Of a stretch of 64,000 bases of DNA, positions 34,930 to 45,499 are shown piece by piece. The stretch's first letter is position 1, and each line of letters begins with the position of its first letter. A program made the position numbers and the translations under genes. The notes under the pieces are model-generated. The model saw only the letters and a list, made by a program, of their open reading frames with translations. It did not search any database and was not told the DNA's origin. Source of the stretch: Epiperipatus broadwayi (taxonomy: Eukaryota > Onychophora > Udeonychophora > Euonychophora > Peripatidae); the NCBI GenBank assembly GCA_028023455.1, contig JAQFVV010000354.1, forward strand, positions 560,001-624,000, written 5' to 3'.

Positions 34930-35610
34930 TTCCAGTATGTAAGTGTGAAAGAGTCAATTTATTTCTCATGATTCTATGGAATACCATGTGAATGTTGAAA
35001 AATGTATATTGATAAGACTACTTATCCTATTAAAAAACAATTGAAAGTGTACAAACTGATGCTTAGAAAAAAGAAAACAGCTGTCTAAAATAGCAGCCTA
35101 CGTATGCACAAATAAACATATGTTTGAAAGGGGAAATACAAAAATATTGGATTTACAGAAAAAGTAAAATGAAGAAAATTCAAAAAAACTACTCACATGA
35201 CAATGATGAATAATCTCATAAGTTATCTTGGTGTGATGATACTTAATATCTGGCAGCCATTAATTAACTTTGCTTTTAGAAAAAAGTTGAAAAATCGAGA
35301 ATAATCTCATAGCTAAGTTTATAAAATTGATACAAACTATTGACTGTGACAGAATGGCTCTGTTGGTCAGAGCATTGTCTTAAATTCAATATTCAGGAAT
35401 CTAAAGGTCCTGACTAAAATCTGATGTTAGTACTGTCATTGGTCATCTGAAAAAGAGAGAGAATAATACCTCTCGAAACATTGTGTATATGCAAACAAAT
35501 GATGCTATCGCTAATAATTGAATGTAAGTAGGAAATTGCAACAAAATTTAAAATCGAAGACATTCATAATCTAATATCAGATGAGAGAAATAGTCCAACA
35601 TATAAATATA
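34930..35610 (+). mobile_element. Penelope-like element, GIY-YIG region and 3' tail
   Basis: The translation near 34975-35060 gives a GIY-YIG core (YGIPCEC, then KMYIDKTTYPIKKQLK after one stop), with Gly of the YIG changed to Asp. It continues with a 'VCTNKHMFE' motif near 35105-35135. The non-coding tail from about 35265 matches the other PLE copies: a tRNA-like block with GAATGGCTCTGTTGGTCAGA at about 35353, AAATTCAATATTCAGGAATC, and AAATAGTCCAACATA near 35588. It is 5'-truncated directly against the family H repeat. Confidence 0.7.
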
Positions 35611-35614
35611 AAAA

Positions 35615-36730
35615 AGATAAAGAGTTCTATATGAAAATTCAATGTGTCACATTTACTATATGACCTTTCCTACCTTCAGCAATTAATCCATCAGAATATA
35701 AAATAAAACATTTTCAGATACTAACAAATGAATTATAAATTTATTCTTAGATTAGTAATATACCTTGGGGTTAATAGATTGTTTACTCCAGCTTTACTCT
35801 TGATAGAAATGATTAACAAGAATATTTGCCTAATATTTAGAGCTTTTTATTTTTAGACAGAATCAAATTGTATGACATTATGGACACCCTTGATGATGCT
35901 ACCTTTCTGATTTCAAAGTCAGTCAGAATATTGTAATCAGATTAATATATTATTTTATCTTTAATTTCTTTTATGTATATCTTTACCCCATCTGTTGAAT
36001 GTATTCCAAAATATGTTTAATTATGTAATTAGTTTGCCTAATTAATTAAACACGTTGGATCTTAATTACAGAGAGTACTTAGTAATTGACATTTCTTAAA
36101 TCATTTTATCTAAAAGTTTTTAAAAATAAAATTTTTTTGCGAAGATTAAATATATATATAATAAAATATTTATTTGTCAGTCAAGATTTCAAATTAAATT
36201 AAAAAAAAAAAACTCGAAGAAAAAGACTCAAAGATAAATATTTATAAATCTTTAATGTCAAATAAATCTCTTACATGAATGACAGACATTGTCAAACTGG
36301 AAAAAAAAAAACATTTATATCACACACACGCGCATATATACAAATAAAAAATAAGTATCATATCGTATGATATAATCTTCATTAAGAAAACGATAAAATC
36401 GTGCAAATATTAAGCCAACAAAAAAAATCTCTTCTGCTATTCACTAGATGCTATTTATAATGAATTCAAACATTAACAACTTACTAGAATAAAATGTGTT
36501 ATATTTTAAATATTCATAAATAATTTTGTATTTTAAATATAATTAATTACATTTCTACACGCTCTCGATGTCTGAATTTGTTATTATAAGTAACATCTAG
36601 TGACTAAGAAAAGAACTTTCGTTTTGTCGGATAAAAATAATGACGTAAGACTTTATTATGCTATTCGAATAGAAGATTATATTCTGCGCATTGCTAGTAA
36701 TTTTCACTTTATATTAAACTCTAAGTTACT
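35615..36730. other. AT-rich stretch, nothing recognised
   Basis: No gene was found. A CACACACACGCGCATATATA word at 36322-36341 resembles the sequence upstream of the arrestin exon (3122-3141), probably by microsatellite convergence. Confidence 0.45.
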
Positions 36731-36734
36731 ACAT

Positions 36735-36925
36735 AAATACAGAAACATACTGGATTCCAAGGTATTGTAAAATACATAGAAAGAGACCACGTGTGAGATG
36801 GATCGATAAAATAAAAAACTTTGCTAGTGTGATATGGAATGGAGGAATTAGTGATCAGAGAAATTAGATTAAACTTGGAGAGACCATTTGGATTGATAAT
36901 GACAAAAATAAAGCATGTATAATGC
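36735..36925 (+). pseudogene. RTE-type LINE, 3' end fragment
   Basis: The translation gives YWIPRYCKIHRKRPRVRWID followed by KIKNFASVIWN, the basic C-terminal region of the RTE protein. After a shift comes the 'IKLGETIWIDND' end that precedes the tail in the other copies. Only about 190 bp remain. Confidence 0.65.
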
Positions 36926-36929
36926 ATGT

Positions 36930-38190
36930 AATTTTTAAGAAAACTTCATGACCCAACTGATTTTTTTTTTTGATGGGATCATATGGATAAAAATGTTGAT
37001 GTTAAAAAAGTCACTGTGTGTCCCAGTAAAAATATTATTGTTTTTTCTGCAAGCTACATGCAGTACCATCTTTTAATAGAATGCATATGCTATTTATATG
37101 ACAGTTCAATTGCTCACTTTAAAAGTTTTGGGATGTAGTATATCTGATTAAAGAATTACAACTTAAAATATGATAGTATATATTTTGTTAAATGGCTTTC
37201 AATGTTCTCCCTACCATAATAAAATAATACAAAACACCTGAAATGTTCATGACTCATAGGTTCACTGCTGTATTTTAAATGTTTAGGGATCATTTTTTGC
37301 CAATGTAAAACAATATTTAATATTAGTGCTTTGTTATTTTGTGAATTGACATCCAAACCATATTGTTATATTTTATGTGATAATTCAAGCTCCACATAAG
37401 CTACTGCTGTAAAATGTTTATGATAAGTGGGTAGGCCATACCACTACATGATTTAAAATGAGTTTGCTTGCTACTTGGAGAGAGAATCAGTCACCAAACA
37501 TTTTTTACTGTCTGGATATATTGTGTCTATTATCCATAATGTGAATGGTGATTGTAGATGTTGTGTGCTAATTTCATGTTCATCTCTCCTATTATCAATC
37601 AGATAATATATCATGCCCATATATGAGACAAACACAAATTCCAAGTAATATTTTTAAATTTCCAGAGTCTCATGAGGTATCAAATTTTTAGCTTTGAAAA
37701 AAGTTTTGCTAATTTTTTGATGAGTATCATATGCATATAAAATATAATAAATAATAAAAACCATATACAATAGCTATAAAATTTTATATGTATTAATCAT
37801 AATTACACAGAAAAAGCCTTTCTTGTTGTATGGTTTTGGGTTCTTTTCATCTATTTTAATGTTAAACAATTACTGCATATATAAAACCATCCAGTGTTTC
37901 ATAATGGAAGTAAAATAACAATAAAATAAAATATAAGTAAAATAAAATGTAGAGATTTAATATAGCTTCAAAGAATTGACTATATAACATAACAATGTAC
38001 AAAACAAATAATGGAAAGTGGAAAGAAGTTTAAACCAATATGCTGCATTTCCATATATTGAAATAAATCATATGATATAATGTATCTTTATATAACAGCA
38101 ATAATATATATAATAATAATAATCATACACATAAAAGCTCTTTTCAGAAAATATTTTTTTCCCTTTTTAATATGCTTCAACTAATTTACA
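36930..38190. other. AT-rich stretch, nothing recognised
   Basis: No supported coding region or repeat. Short minus-strand open frames (for example 37156-37356) have no recognisable similarity. Confidence 0.45.
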
Positions 38191-38192
38191 AT

Positions 38193-38960
38193 TACGTGAT
38201 GTGATGTGATGTATTGTGGCTTCTCCTTAAATGAAGTCAAGAATATCTCGGCAATTATGCCCAGATAAACCTGTTAGCCACTTTATTTTCCATTCCCCAC
38301 TCTAAACTTTCCCATATTCTGCTTCATCCCATTTCCACAACATAATCTTTGTCAACTCTATATCCTTTATATCTAAATCCCCCTTATTTTTTCTCAAACC
38401 CAGCATAAAAACTAATAATCCACTTTTTGTATAATCACTCTTTTCATATTTATTTTTCCACAACTTCATTATATGTACCCTTTCTGTTTTCAAACATTTA
38501 CATTCAATTAACAAATGCCTAATATTTTCTATTCCTTCCTTATATAATTTACAAAATAAATCACCCATATTTTTCCATTTACATGTATATTCTTTTGTAG
38601 CTAAAGATCCCATTCGAGCCTTAAACAATAAACTACTTTCCTTACTATTATCATATATTAATTCACATCTAATATTCTGTTTATTTCTATATATATTTAA
38701 ACTCTTTTTACTCTCCATACTATTTCTCCATCTCTCTATCTCTTTAGTCTTTATATTCTTTTATCCTATTCCTTACTACTATAACACTCAATAATCCTCT
38801 TAACACAATCATCCCATCTTTTGTACAAATATACTGATATAAATTCTTTATCCAAATCTTTTGCATACCACATTACCTTTCTCACCCATCTTGTTACCTG
38901 CCCTTTACTCATAACTCAATTAAATACTATTTTAGCTATTCTTTTATTATCCATAAACTG
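38193..38960 (-). pseudogene. LINE (non-RTE) C-terminal region with pentanucleotide tail
   Basis: The minus-strand open frame 38718-38302 encodes MESKKSLNIYRNKQNI, then SSLLFKARMGSLA, GDLFCKLYKEGIENIRHLLI and ECKCL. The arrangement Leu-Phe-(K/R)-A-R-x-G, CxLC-like, E-x-x-x-HLL-x-C is the zinc-knuckle-like C-terminus after the reverse transcriptase in several non-LTR clades. It is 138 codons without a stop, better preserved than most elements here. Upstream, a shifted frame (GQVTRWVRKVMWYA, then KRWDDCVKRIIE) extends the homology to about 38900. Downstream, AATACATCACATCACATCAC at 38214-38195 is a short-repeat 3' tail. The RT domain itself is absent, indicating 5' truncation. Confidence 0.7.
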
Positions 38961-38964
38961 CATA

Positions 38965-39780
38965 CATACCTATCATTTTTATATAAAATTAACTATAATC
39001 TATTAAAACCATATAATATAAATAATACATATGTTATACAACTTCTTAAAACAAAAAATCATATAACATTAAATACTAGCAAAATCATAAATTTATATTA
39101 AAATTCTTTCACCATCATTGATTTGTCTAATACAGGAGTGGACTTTCTCAAGTAAAAGTCATCCAAATATAAAACACATATATACACAAAACAGGACTCA
39201 ATCCCATAGTTCATTTCTTTAACACCAAAGGAAATTTTTATAAGATTGATGGCCTCAGATTCAAGAAAATTTATCATCAAAAATTATTTTACTCTTCTTT
39301 TAAATTCATTTTTTTTATAATAGGTTATCTCTATATTTGTCAAATAATATCTTTTGATCTGTATTCAGTTCGAATTTGAACCCTTTCTTTAAGACTTAAC
39401 TTGTTTTGATAAATTTTCTTGAATCTGAGGCCATTAATCTTTTGAAAACTTTCTTTGATAATAAAGGAAGGCAGCTTTTGAAATGAATTATGGGAGTGAA
39501 TCCTGTTTTATGTATATATGTGCTTCATATCTAATTGATTTCCATTGGAGAAAATCTATTTGTGCAATAGATGAAAAAATGGATGGAAAAGATATTTAGC
39601 ACAAATTTATTATTTTGCTAGTATTTATGCTTTTTTTGACATTTTATTTATTATTGGTAATATAACATTTGGACAGTAATTTTATACAAATATATATAAT
39701 TTTGATGTCATAGCATATGTGCTGATAGTGATTGTAGTTTTTTAATGTCAGGAACACAAATTCTAATCACTGTCAATTTC
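38965..39780. other. AT-rich stretch with one short internal repeat
   Basis: No gene is supported. GAATCTGAGGCCATTAATCT near 39421 is the inverted counterpart of GATTGATGGCCTCAGATTC near 39244, with similar flanks (TCCCATAGTTCATTTC and GAAATGAATTATGGGAGTGA). This marks a fold-back of about 300 bp, with arms at roughly 39120-39275 and 39390-39530. Confidence 0.5.
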
Positions 39781-39785
39781 ACTTC

Positions 39786-39786
<1 letters not shown>

Positions 39787-39873
<87 letters not shown>
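39787..39873. repeat. (TTA)n(TGA)n compound microsatellite
   Basis: About 54 bp of ATT repeats run directly into about 33 bp of GAT repeats. GATGAT tails are common after RTE elements, but no coding relic adjoins here. Confidence 0.95.
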
Positions 39874-39877
<4 letters not shown>

Positions 39878-40035
39878 GGGGCTGGTATAAATCGTTGTTT
39901 CAAAATAATCATAAACAATGCTTTATACCAGATTCAAAAACAATGATAATATAATAAAAGAAGCTAAAAAAAGACAAAACAAGTGCCAATAGATTGTAGT
40001 ATATTCTGAAATATTAACATCAAAATTATATATAT

Positions 40036-40215
40036 TGTCAGGTGTTGGTGGCTGAGTGGTTAGCACAGCTGCCTTATAAACACTTGTCCCGGGGTTTGCT
40101 TCCCGGCCGATGCTTTGACACATTAAGAAAAATATATATATATTGAGAGTACTGCACCAACCTGAGGGTGCAATAGGTGCATCACATCAGGATATCAATA
40201 TTGATAGGTTGGAAA
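40036..40215 (+). mobile_element. tRNA-derived SINE
   Basis: The head has a good pol III A-box-like TGGCTGAGTGGTTAGC (about 40048) and a B-box-like GGGGTTTGCTTCCCGG (about 40090), spaced as in a tRNA with a slightly long intervening region. The T-loop lacks the canonical TTCGA, so it is not a functional tRNA. A body follows (GAGAGTACTGCACCAACCTG, GTGCATCACATCAGGATATC), ending in GGTTGGAAAAAAAC. It differs from the tRNA-like heads of family H. Confidence 0.7.
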
Positions 40216-40389
40216 AAAACAAACATGAAATATTTATTTTATGTAACAAATATCTAATTTAGATTATACAATGCAGTGTAATCATTAATAGAAATAATAG
40301 TTATTTATTACATCAGGGTGAAAAACATCTTTGACACTCACCTATATATTGCAAATTAAAAAAATAGTAACATTCTGTTCAAATTTAAA

Positions 40390-40600
40390 AACTCAATTCC
40401 TCATAAGTGCTGTGGAGTTATGTAAATCCTTACATGAGATTTGTGATACTTCTTATGTGGGAAAAATTACTCACTGTATCAGCTCTACGACACATCAACA
40501 CACTAACATGATAAGCAGCATTGATAATCATTGTTTTTCAATGTTATGGATATTGATCACAATCTAGAGTTATTAAAACATCAATATATTCTATTCAGAT
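40390..40600 (+). pseudogene. GIY-YIG endonuclease fragment of another Penelope-like element
   Basis: The open frame here reads ELCKSLHEICDTSYVGKITH, then CISSTTHQHT. CDTSYVGKIT fits the second half of a GIY-YIG domain (C-x-x-x-Y-x-G-x-T followed by Leu/Ile-Ser and a later His). The rest matches weakly. It belongs to a lineage different from the 18-20 kb copies. Only this part is recognisable, so the assignment is tentative. Confidence 0.45.
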
Positions 40601-40679
40601 GCGACATTATAAATAGAAATTCAGAAAAGACACTTAAGAGGCTGGATTATACTGATACTTCCATGTTACCACTCATTTC

Positions 40680-40692
40680 GGGGGGGGGGGGG
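40680..40692 (+). repeat. Poly-G run of 13
   Basis: Thirteen consecutive G residues in strongly AT-rich sequence. Confidence 0.95.
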
Positions 40693-40884
40693 TAAACTTT
40701 AAGGATATTGATCAAAACAACAGTTATTTTTTTATGATTAACCACTTACTATGATTTCCAATTTACATTTTTATTTTTAGATTTGATGATTATATAATTT
40801 TTGTTTTATGTTTTTTTTTAAAAAAAAATTTTTTTTTTGCAATTTCTACAGCATTTTTATAATAATGTTTTTAACTCCCATAAT

Positions 40885-41240
40885 ATCAGGTGTTATTCAC
40901 ATGAATTAGGATGCAAGTCAACTATAATTGTTATCCCTGAGAACCTTTGTTTTAATATATTTGGTAATATAATGGAAATAGGCATATAAATAACATATCA
41001 CATTACTGCAGCAAAGACTTAAATAAATGAACAGTATATCAGCCATCTGTTGTCAAGGCAATGCTAGTTTTTTTAGGTAGTAAATGGCTTTATTTATTAT
41101 TTTTAAAAAATGGTGTTGTTAAGACAAGTAATATTAATATTCGATTGGTTTGTTTAATCAATGATTGCATTAATGTGGTTTAAATATGGTAATTACTTAT
41201 CTGCTGGCACTTATGTTTTATGAGCAGACAAATTATTTAA
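40885..41240 (+). repeat. Dispersed repeat family F, copy 1
   Basis: Its reverse complement resembles 47780-48480. Shared words in this orientation are TCACATGAATTAGGAT, AACTATAATTGTTAT, ATTGGTTTGTTTAA and CTGGCACTTATG. Non-coding, class unknown. Confidence 0.45.
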
Positions 41241-41827
41241 CTGTGATCTCATGCTCATAGTAGTACCACAGATGTATTTATCCTTAATAAAATACTAATC
41301 ATGCAACTGCCAAATGTGAGTTAGGGAATATAGTCATGGGGTCCATATTGATTTAAAAGCCAAATTAAATTATAAGAAGTGTTCAATTTTAAATGTGATT
41401 TGTCATCATATTGATAGCAGACCACCATCGGTATAATTGCACAAAATAACTCTGTAAAATCTACACATCTGTATCAAATTCTTGTGATTTTATAATATAA
41501 TTTTCCATAATGTTTTTATTGATACTTTATTTAAAAATAATCTGAAGAGGTCAGTATGTTACTGCCTACAGGATACTGCATTATTTGACTGTCTTCTGGC
41601 CAGTTTTTATACAAATAATTTGGTATAAATGAAATACGATTTTTTGCTGGTTTATAGAATATTTTTGATTATTCTTACATACTAATTGATATTATTATTT
41701 AAAACAAAAATACAAACACTATAAAAATAACAGCATCTATTAGTTCATTAATAATAGCAAACTCTCCATACAGTAGTACGAGAGCAAGACTTAATAATCA
41801 ATAAATTCAAAAAAGACTGTGAATAAA

Positions 41828-42425
41828 GTCCCTATATAGTGCCTATCCCTATATTAGTTTCTAGCTTATGGCATTCACCAGAGAGAGGCTTTGGAACTGA
41901 GGGCACTGCACCTAATCAATGGATGCAATAAGATTTGTGTATAAAATTCCAATCTAGTACCTACTCATCCAATATTCCCAGACTAGTTTCTAGCTTATTG
42001 CTTTCATCAGAGAGGGGTTTTTGATCTGAGAGCATTGCACCTAAACAATGGATGCAAAATGGTTTGTGCATAAAATCTCTATCTAGTGCCTGCTCATTCA
42101 GTATCCCCAGAATAGTTTCTGGTTTATGGATTTCATTAAAAAGAGGCTTTGGATCTGAGAACCCTGCACCTAATCAATGGATGCAAAAAGGTTTGTGCAT
42201 ACAATCCCTATCCAGTGCCAACCCATCCAATATCTCTAGACTTGTTTCTAGCTTGTGGCTTTCATCAGAGAGAGGCTTTGGTTCTAAAAACACTGCACCT
42301 AATTAATAGATGCAAAAGGGTTCATGCATAAAATTCCTACCTAGTGCTTACTCATCCAATATCCTGAGACTAGATTCTAATTTATGGCTTTTATTAGTGA
42401 GAAGCATTGGATCACTGCTCTAATA
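41828..42425 (+). repeat. 129-bp minisatellite, about 4.6 units
   Basis: The word CTAGCTTATGG or a variant recurs at 41861, 41990, 42119, 42248 and 42377, exactly 129 bp apart each time; GGATGCAA recurs at 41921, 42050 and 42179 with AGATGCAA at 42308. Units are about 80-85% alike by eye. Because 129 is a multiple of three, a frame stays open over two units (42052-42306), giving a 43-residue repeat that includes SSLWLSSERGFGS. There is no start context, splice sites or other exon, so I treat it as satellite DNA, not a gene. A leader, ACTCTCCATACAGTAGTA, at about 41761 recurs before a single related unit at 54.4 kb. Confidence 0.85.
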
Positions 42426-42429
42426 TTTA

Positions 42430-43250
42430 TTACTTTAATAAATATAATTATTCTCTGTTAATGTACTTGCATTTAGAAAATGTAATAATGCTGATTATTA
42501 TTTAAAAGTGTAAGTTTCCATTTATCAACAAAAATAAAATAATTCTGATACAAGGACATTTTGGACACACTATTTATTTAATTGTATTTTTCTGAATTCA
42601 TATAACTTAGCTTACAATCTTTTATAAGCAAAAATTAAATTTCTTTTGCAACATAAATTTTAATTTTTTTTTATTGTTTCTCTTTGTGATAAATTATTTT
42701 AAGTTGACAAAAATTCCTTTAGACTGTAGATTGAGATGCAGCATATGTTTTATGTTTATTGAGGTAATTAGAATTTTCCTAGGATTTCTGTTATGGTAAC
42801 AATTAAACAATTGTCAAGTAGTTTAGCATTTAAATTGTTAACTATATTATTCCAAGTCATTTATGAGAGTAAGTAACTTACAATGACGAGTGTTTTAACA
42901 AAAAATTCTATACAAGCAAACAAACAATTGTCTCTATTTCGCTTTTTAAATAATTTTTTATAATAAAATATTTAACTCAATCAAACATGCAAATGAATTT
43001 TCTTTACAATAAATTACATGTTGATTTATAAGTGTCAAATTTACTTCACTCACAATCTTGACATCATCCTTTCTAGATAAATACAGTAATAATTATCACT
43101 AGTCATTATTCAACTAGAGATTATCTCTAGCCCAGATATTGACATTAAATCTTAATTAAAGATTAATATACCTGATTTTTTAAAATGTAAACACACATGC
43201 ATGTGGAGCTATTAACATTTCTCTGTCTCACATGTAATATCTTTATAAAT
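42430..43250. other. AT-rich stretch, nothing recognised
   Basis: No coding, RNA or repeat signal was recognised between the minisatellite and the third hammerhead repeat. Confidence 0.45.
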
Positions 43251-43254
43251 ATAT

Positions 43255-43390
43255 TAAATAACCTCAGCACTTCCACACCTTTTCAAATTATATGAACAAA
43301 GATACAATAAAAGACAAATAATACCCAAGATGTATTTCACACTGAACCAGCACTCATCAGTTGTCCTAGTACATTTCACACAGAAATATG
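43255..43390 (-). mobile_element. Hammerhead-bearing repeat (family H), copy 3, remnant
   Basis: The hammerhead region (43375-43319) is well preserved, but the tRNA-like segment downstream (to about 43255) is barely recognisable and the body upstream is missing or too diverged. It is the shortest of the three members. Confidence 0.55.
43319..43375 (-). ncRNA. Hammerhead ribozyme-like motif, copy 3
   Basis: Minus-strand order: GGACAA (stem I 5' strand), CTGATGA (43360-43354), GTGCTGGTTCAGTGT hairpin (43353-43339, mainly wobble pairs), GAAA (43338-43335), a very short stem III, ATC with C as the cleavage-site base (43329), then TTGGGTATTA. All invariant core bases are present. Stem I is weakened by changes at CA in GGACAA. 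Whether it can fold and cut needs testing. Confidence 0.55.
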
Positions 43391-43394
43391 AATA

Positions 43395-44765
43395 ATTTGG
43401 CATGTGTGTAATTTTAAATGGTTTGTATTATTCTTTAACTGAGATTTAAAGTTTATATCAGGATTAAAGACAATATCTAGTTGAATAAATGATTAATGAG
43501 CATCATTTCTGTGTTTATCTAGAGTGTGGGTCCAGTAAGTTTTGACACTTGTAAATCAAACTGTAACAATTTACTATTGATAAATACTATACATATGATA
43601 AAAATATATATGTGAGATAGTGATCTGGTCCAGCTGATATAACAGTATCATTGTAGCTATAGATTTAGCAATCACTAATTAGGTGACCTATAATTTGCAT
43701 TTTTTCCACATTTCCATAGATCAGTATCAGTTTATCCTATTTATGAAGCAGACAAGTGCAAGAACCATGGGTTTTTGGAATATATTGATGAATATCGAGG
43801 GAATCAAACTCAGCTGGCCTTATTAATGGATGTGAAAAACAACTTTGAAACATTATAAAAAATCCATTTTTAGTCACAATTCTTGAATAGTAAATGTTTG
43901 GTTGGACATCCCAAAAGAAGATATTGATTTGAGATGATTCTTAAGTGGGAATAATATATGTTTAATTATTAGCAAGCTCAATTTGCTTAAAAAGTTTTTT
44001 ATACATTTTCTACATATCTAATTTTCTTGTGATATATATAAAGAAACAATAATATCTTGCAATGAAGAAGATTTAAATATATCAAGATTATTTTTCATGG
44101 TTGAATATCCAGAAGTTTACTGTAGGAATTATAAAGTCATTTGTTTCTTTTAAGACAAAAGCATAGATAGTTTTAAATATATATTAATTAATGATTATAA
44201 ACCTTTTTTTAATCTCTTGGAAATAAAATAGATATCATTCTATTTTAAAATCTGATATCAAGTTCATTAACTTTCCATAATTCAGTTTTTTAATATTTTT
44301 TATTTACAGCAAAAATATTATAAAGACATGAATAAATTCTATGATTAATTCAAAAAATAAACATTTGTGTTTGCTTTGAAAATATTTTTTTCATATAACG
44401 TATAGTTAACAAAAAAGGTGTACTTGAATTTACGAAGTGGAAAATCAGCGTCATCTTTTTAAGCAATTCTTTAGCCACTACTCTCCTGAAAACGGTTACA
44501 AATTTGTCTATACTTTTTAAAATAAAATGGACAAAATTACACTGTCGTTACTCTTAAATTTTTCTATGCCTATATTCTCATGTCAGAAATTGGAATCAGA
44601 AATTTCTGAAATGAGATTATTGTTATAGAAAAGAAATACTATCTGGAAATGATATTTGAATAATCTATTGACATTAAAAAAGTTTGATTTAAGGATGTTT
44701 GATAAATTTAAAAAATATAATCTAATGTTCTTCAACTTACTGGATGGAATACTATAGAGTTCAAG
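43395..44765. other. AT-rich stretch, nothing recognised
   Basis: No supported gene or repeat. An imperfect inverted word pair at about 44578-44615 (CTCATGTCAGAAATT and GAAATTTCTGAAATGAG) could form a local hairpin. Confidence 0.4.
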
Positions 44766-44769
44766 TATT

Positions 44770-45025
44770 GTAAATTCACACTTTTGTTAGATTGGATATG
44801 TAGAAAGAATAACAATGCAATACTGCCTAAAAAGGCATTTTATGGTATACATGAACATGGTAGACATGGGAGAGCTAATCATCATCGATGTTATAATGAT
44901 TATTTTAACAACATTCTAAAAAAGTGCAAATGTCAATTGTTTTCATGAAAAGATATGGCAGAGAACAGAATTCATTGATTGGTTACAACTAGATATCATA
45001 TTGATAGAGTTCAGACAAACATTTC
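44770..45025 (+). pseudogene. LINE tail fragment, different from RTE
   Basis: Across two frames the translation reads WICRK or WIGYVERITMQYCL, KAFYGIHEHGRHGRANHHRC, YFNNILKKC and then DMAENRIHW. The pattern WxGHVxRM..LPK..FYGE..xGxRxxGRP..R..D..K..LK......W..MAxxRxxWR is a common C-terminal module of some animal non-LTR retrotransposons. It directly abuts the RTE fragment that follows, without a visible gap. Confidence 0.5.
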
Positions 45026-45029
45026 CTGA

Positions 45030-45490
45030 AGAAATTAATAGACGACAGTAATGGATCAACAAATGTGTTTTACCATTTCTTACTTATGGATCTGAGACTT
45101 GGACACTTAATAGAAGATCACTACAGAGACTCCAGACCACTCAAAAAAGTATGGAGAGATGCATGTTGGGAGTAACAAGAAGAGATCGAAAACACAATGT
45201 ATGGGTAAGAGAACAAACAGGTGTTACTGACCTCATTGAAAAAATTAAAAGATTGAAGTGGAGTTGGGCTGGACATATTGCTAGAAGAGATGATAATAGA
45301 TGGACAATTGAAATCTTAAACTGAATTCCAAAAGATTGTAAAAAACCCAGAAAGAGACCACATGTGAGATGGGTGGATTAAATAAGAAAGTGTGCAGGAG
45401 TGATGTGGAGAAGCTAAAGATCGGAGAAGATGGATTAAACTTGGAGAGATCGTCATCCTGCAATGGATTGATAATGGTTGATGATGATGA
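45030..45490 (+). pseudogene. RTE-type LINE, C-terminal region and 3' end
   Basis: The translation begins CVLPFLTYGSETWTLNRRSL and continues QTTQKSMERCMLGVTRRDRK, WVREQTGVTDLIEKIKRLKW, SWAGHIARRDDNRWTIEILN. A TGA replaces the Trp before IPKDCKKPRKRPHVRWVD, then a TAA and a decayed end. This is the conserved C-terminal domain of RTE-clade LINEs. The 3' tail is TTGATGATGATGAATGG at 45478-45494. Close in sequence to the 58.9-60.1 kb copy, so it belongs to the same family. Confidence 0.85.
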
Positions 45491-45499
45491 ATGGATCAA

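Noticed and set aside
38302-38718. Host zinc-finger gene
   Set aside because: The Cys/His pattern and neighbouring frames match the C-terminus of a non-LTR retrotransposon, and a short-repeat 3' tail follows.
40048-40110. Functional tRNA gene
   Set aside because: The A box is good, but the T-loop lacks TTCGA, the arms do not form a full cloverleaf by eye, and a SINE-like body with an A-rich end follows.
42052-42306. Protein-coding gene with 43-residue repeats
   Set aside because: The frame is only open for two units of a minisatellite whose period happens to be divisible by three; no start context, splice sites or flanking coding sequence.
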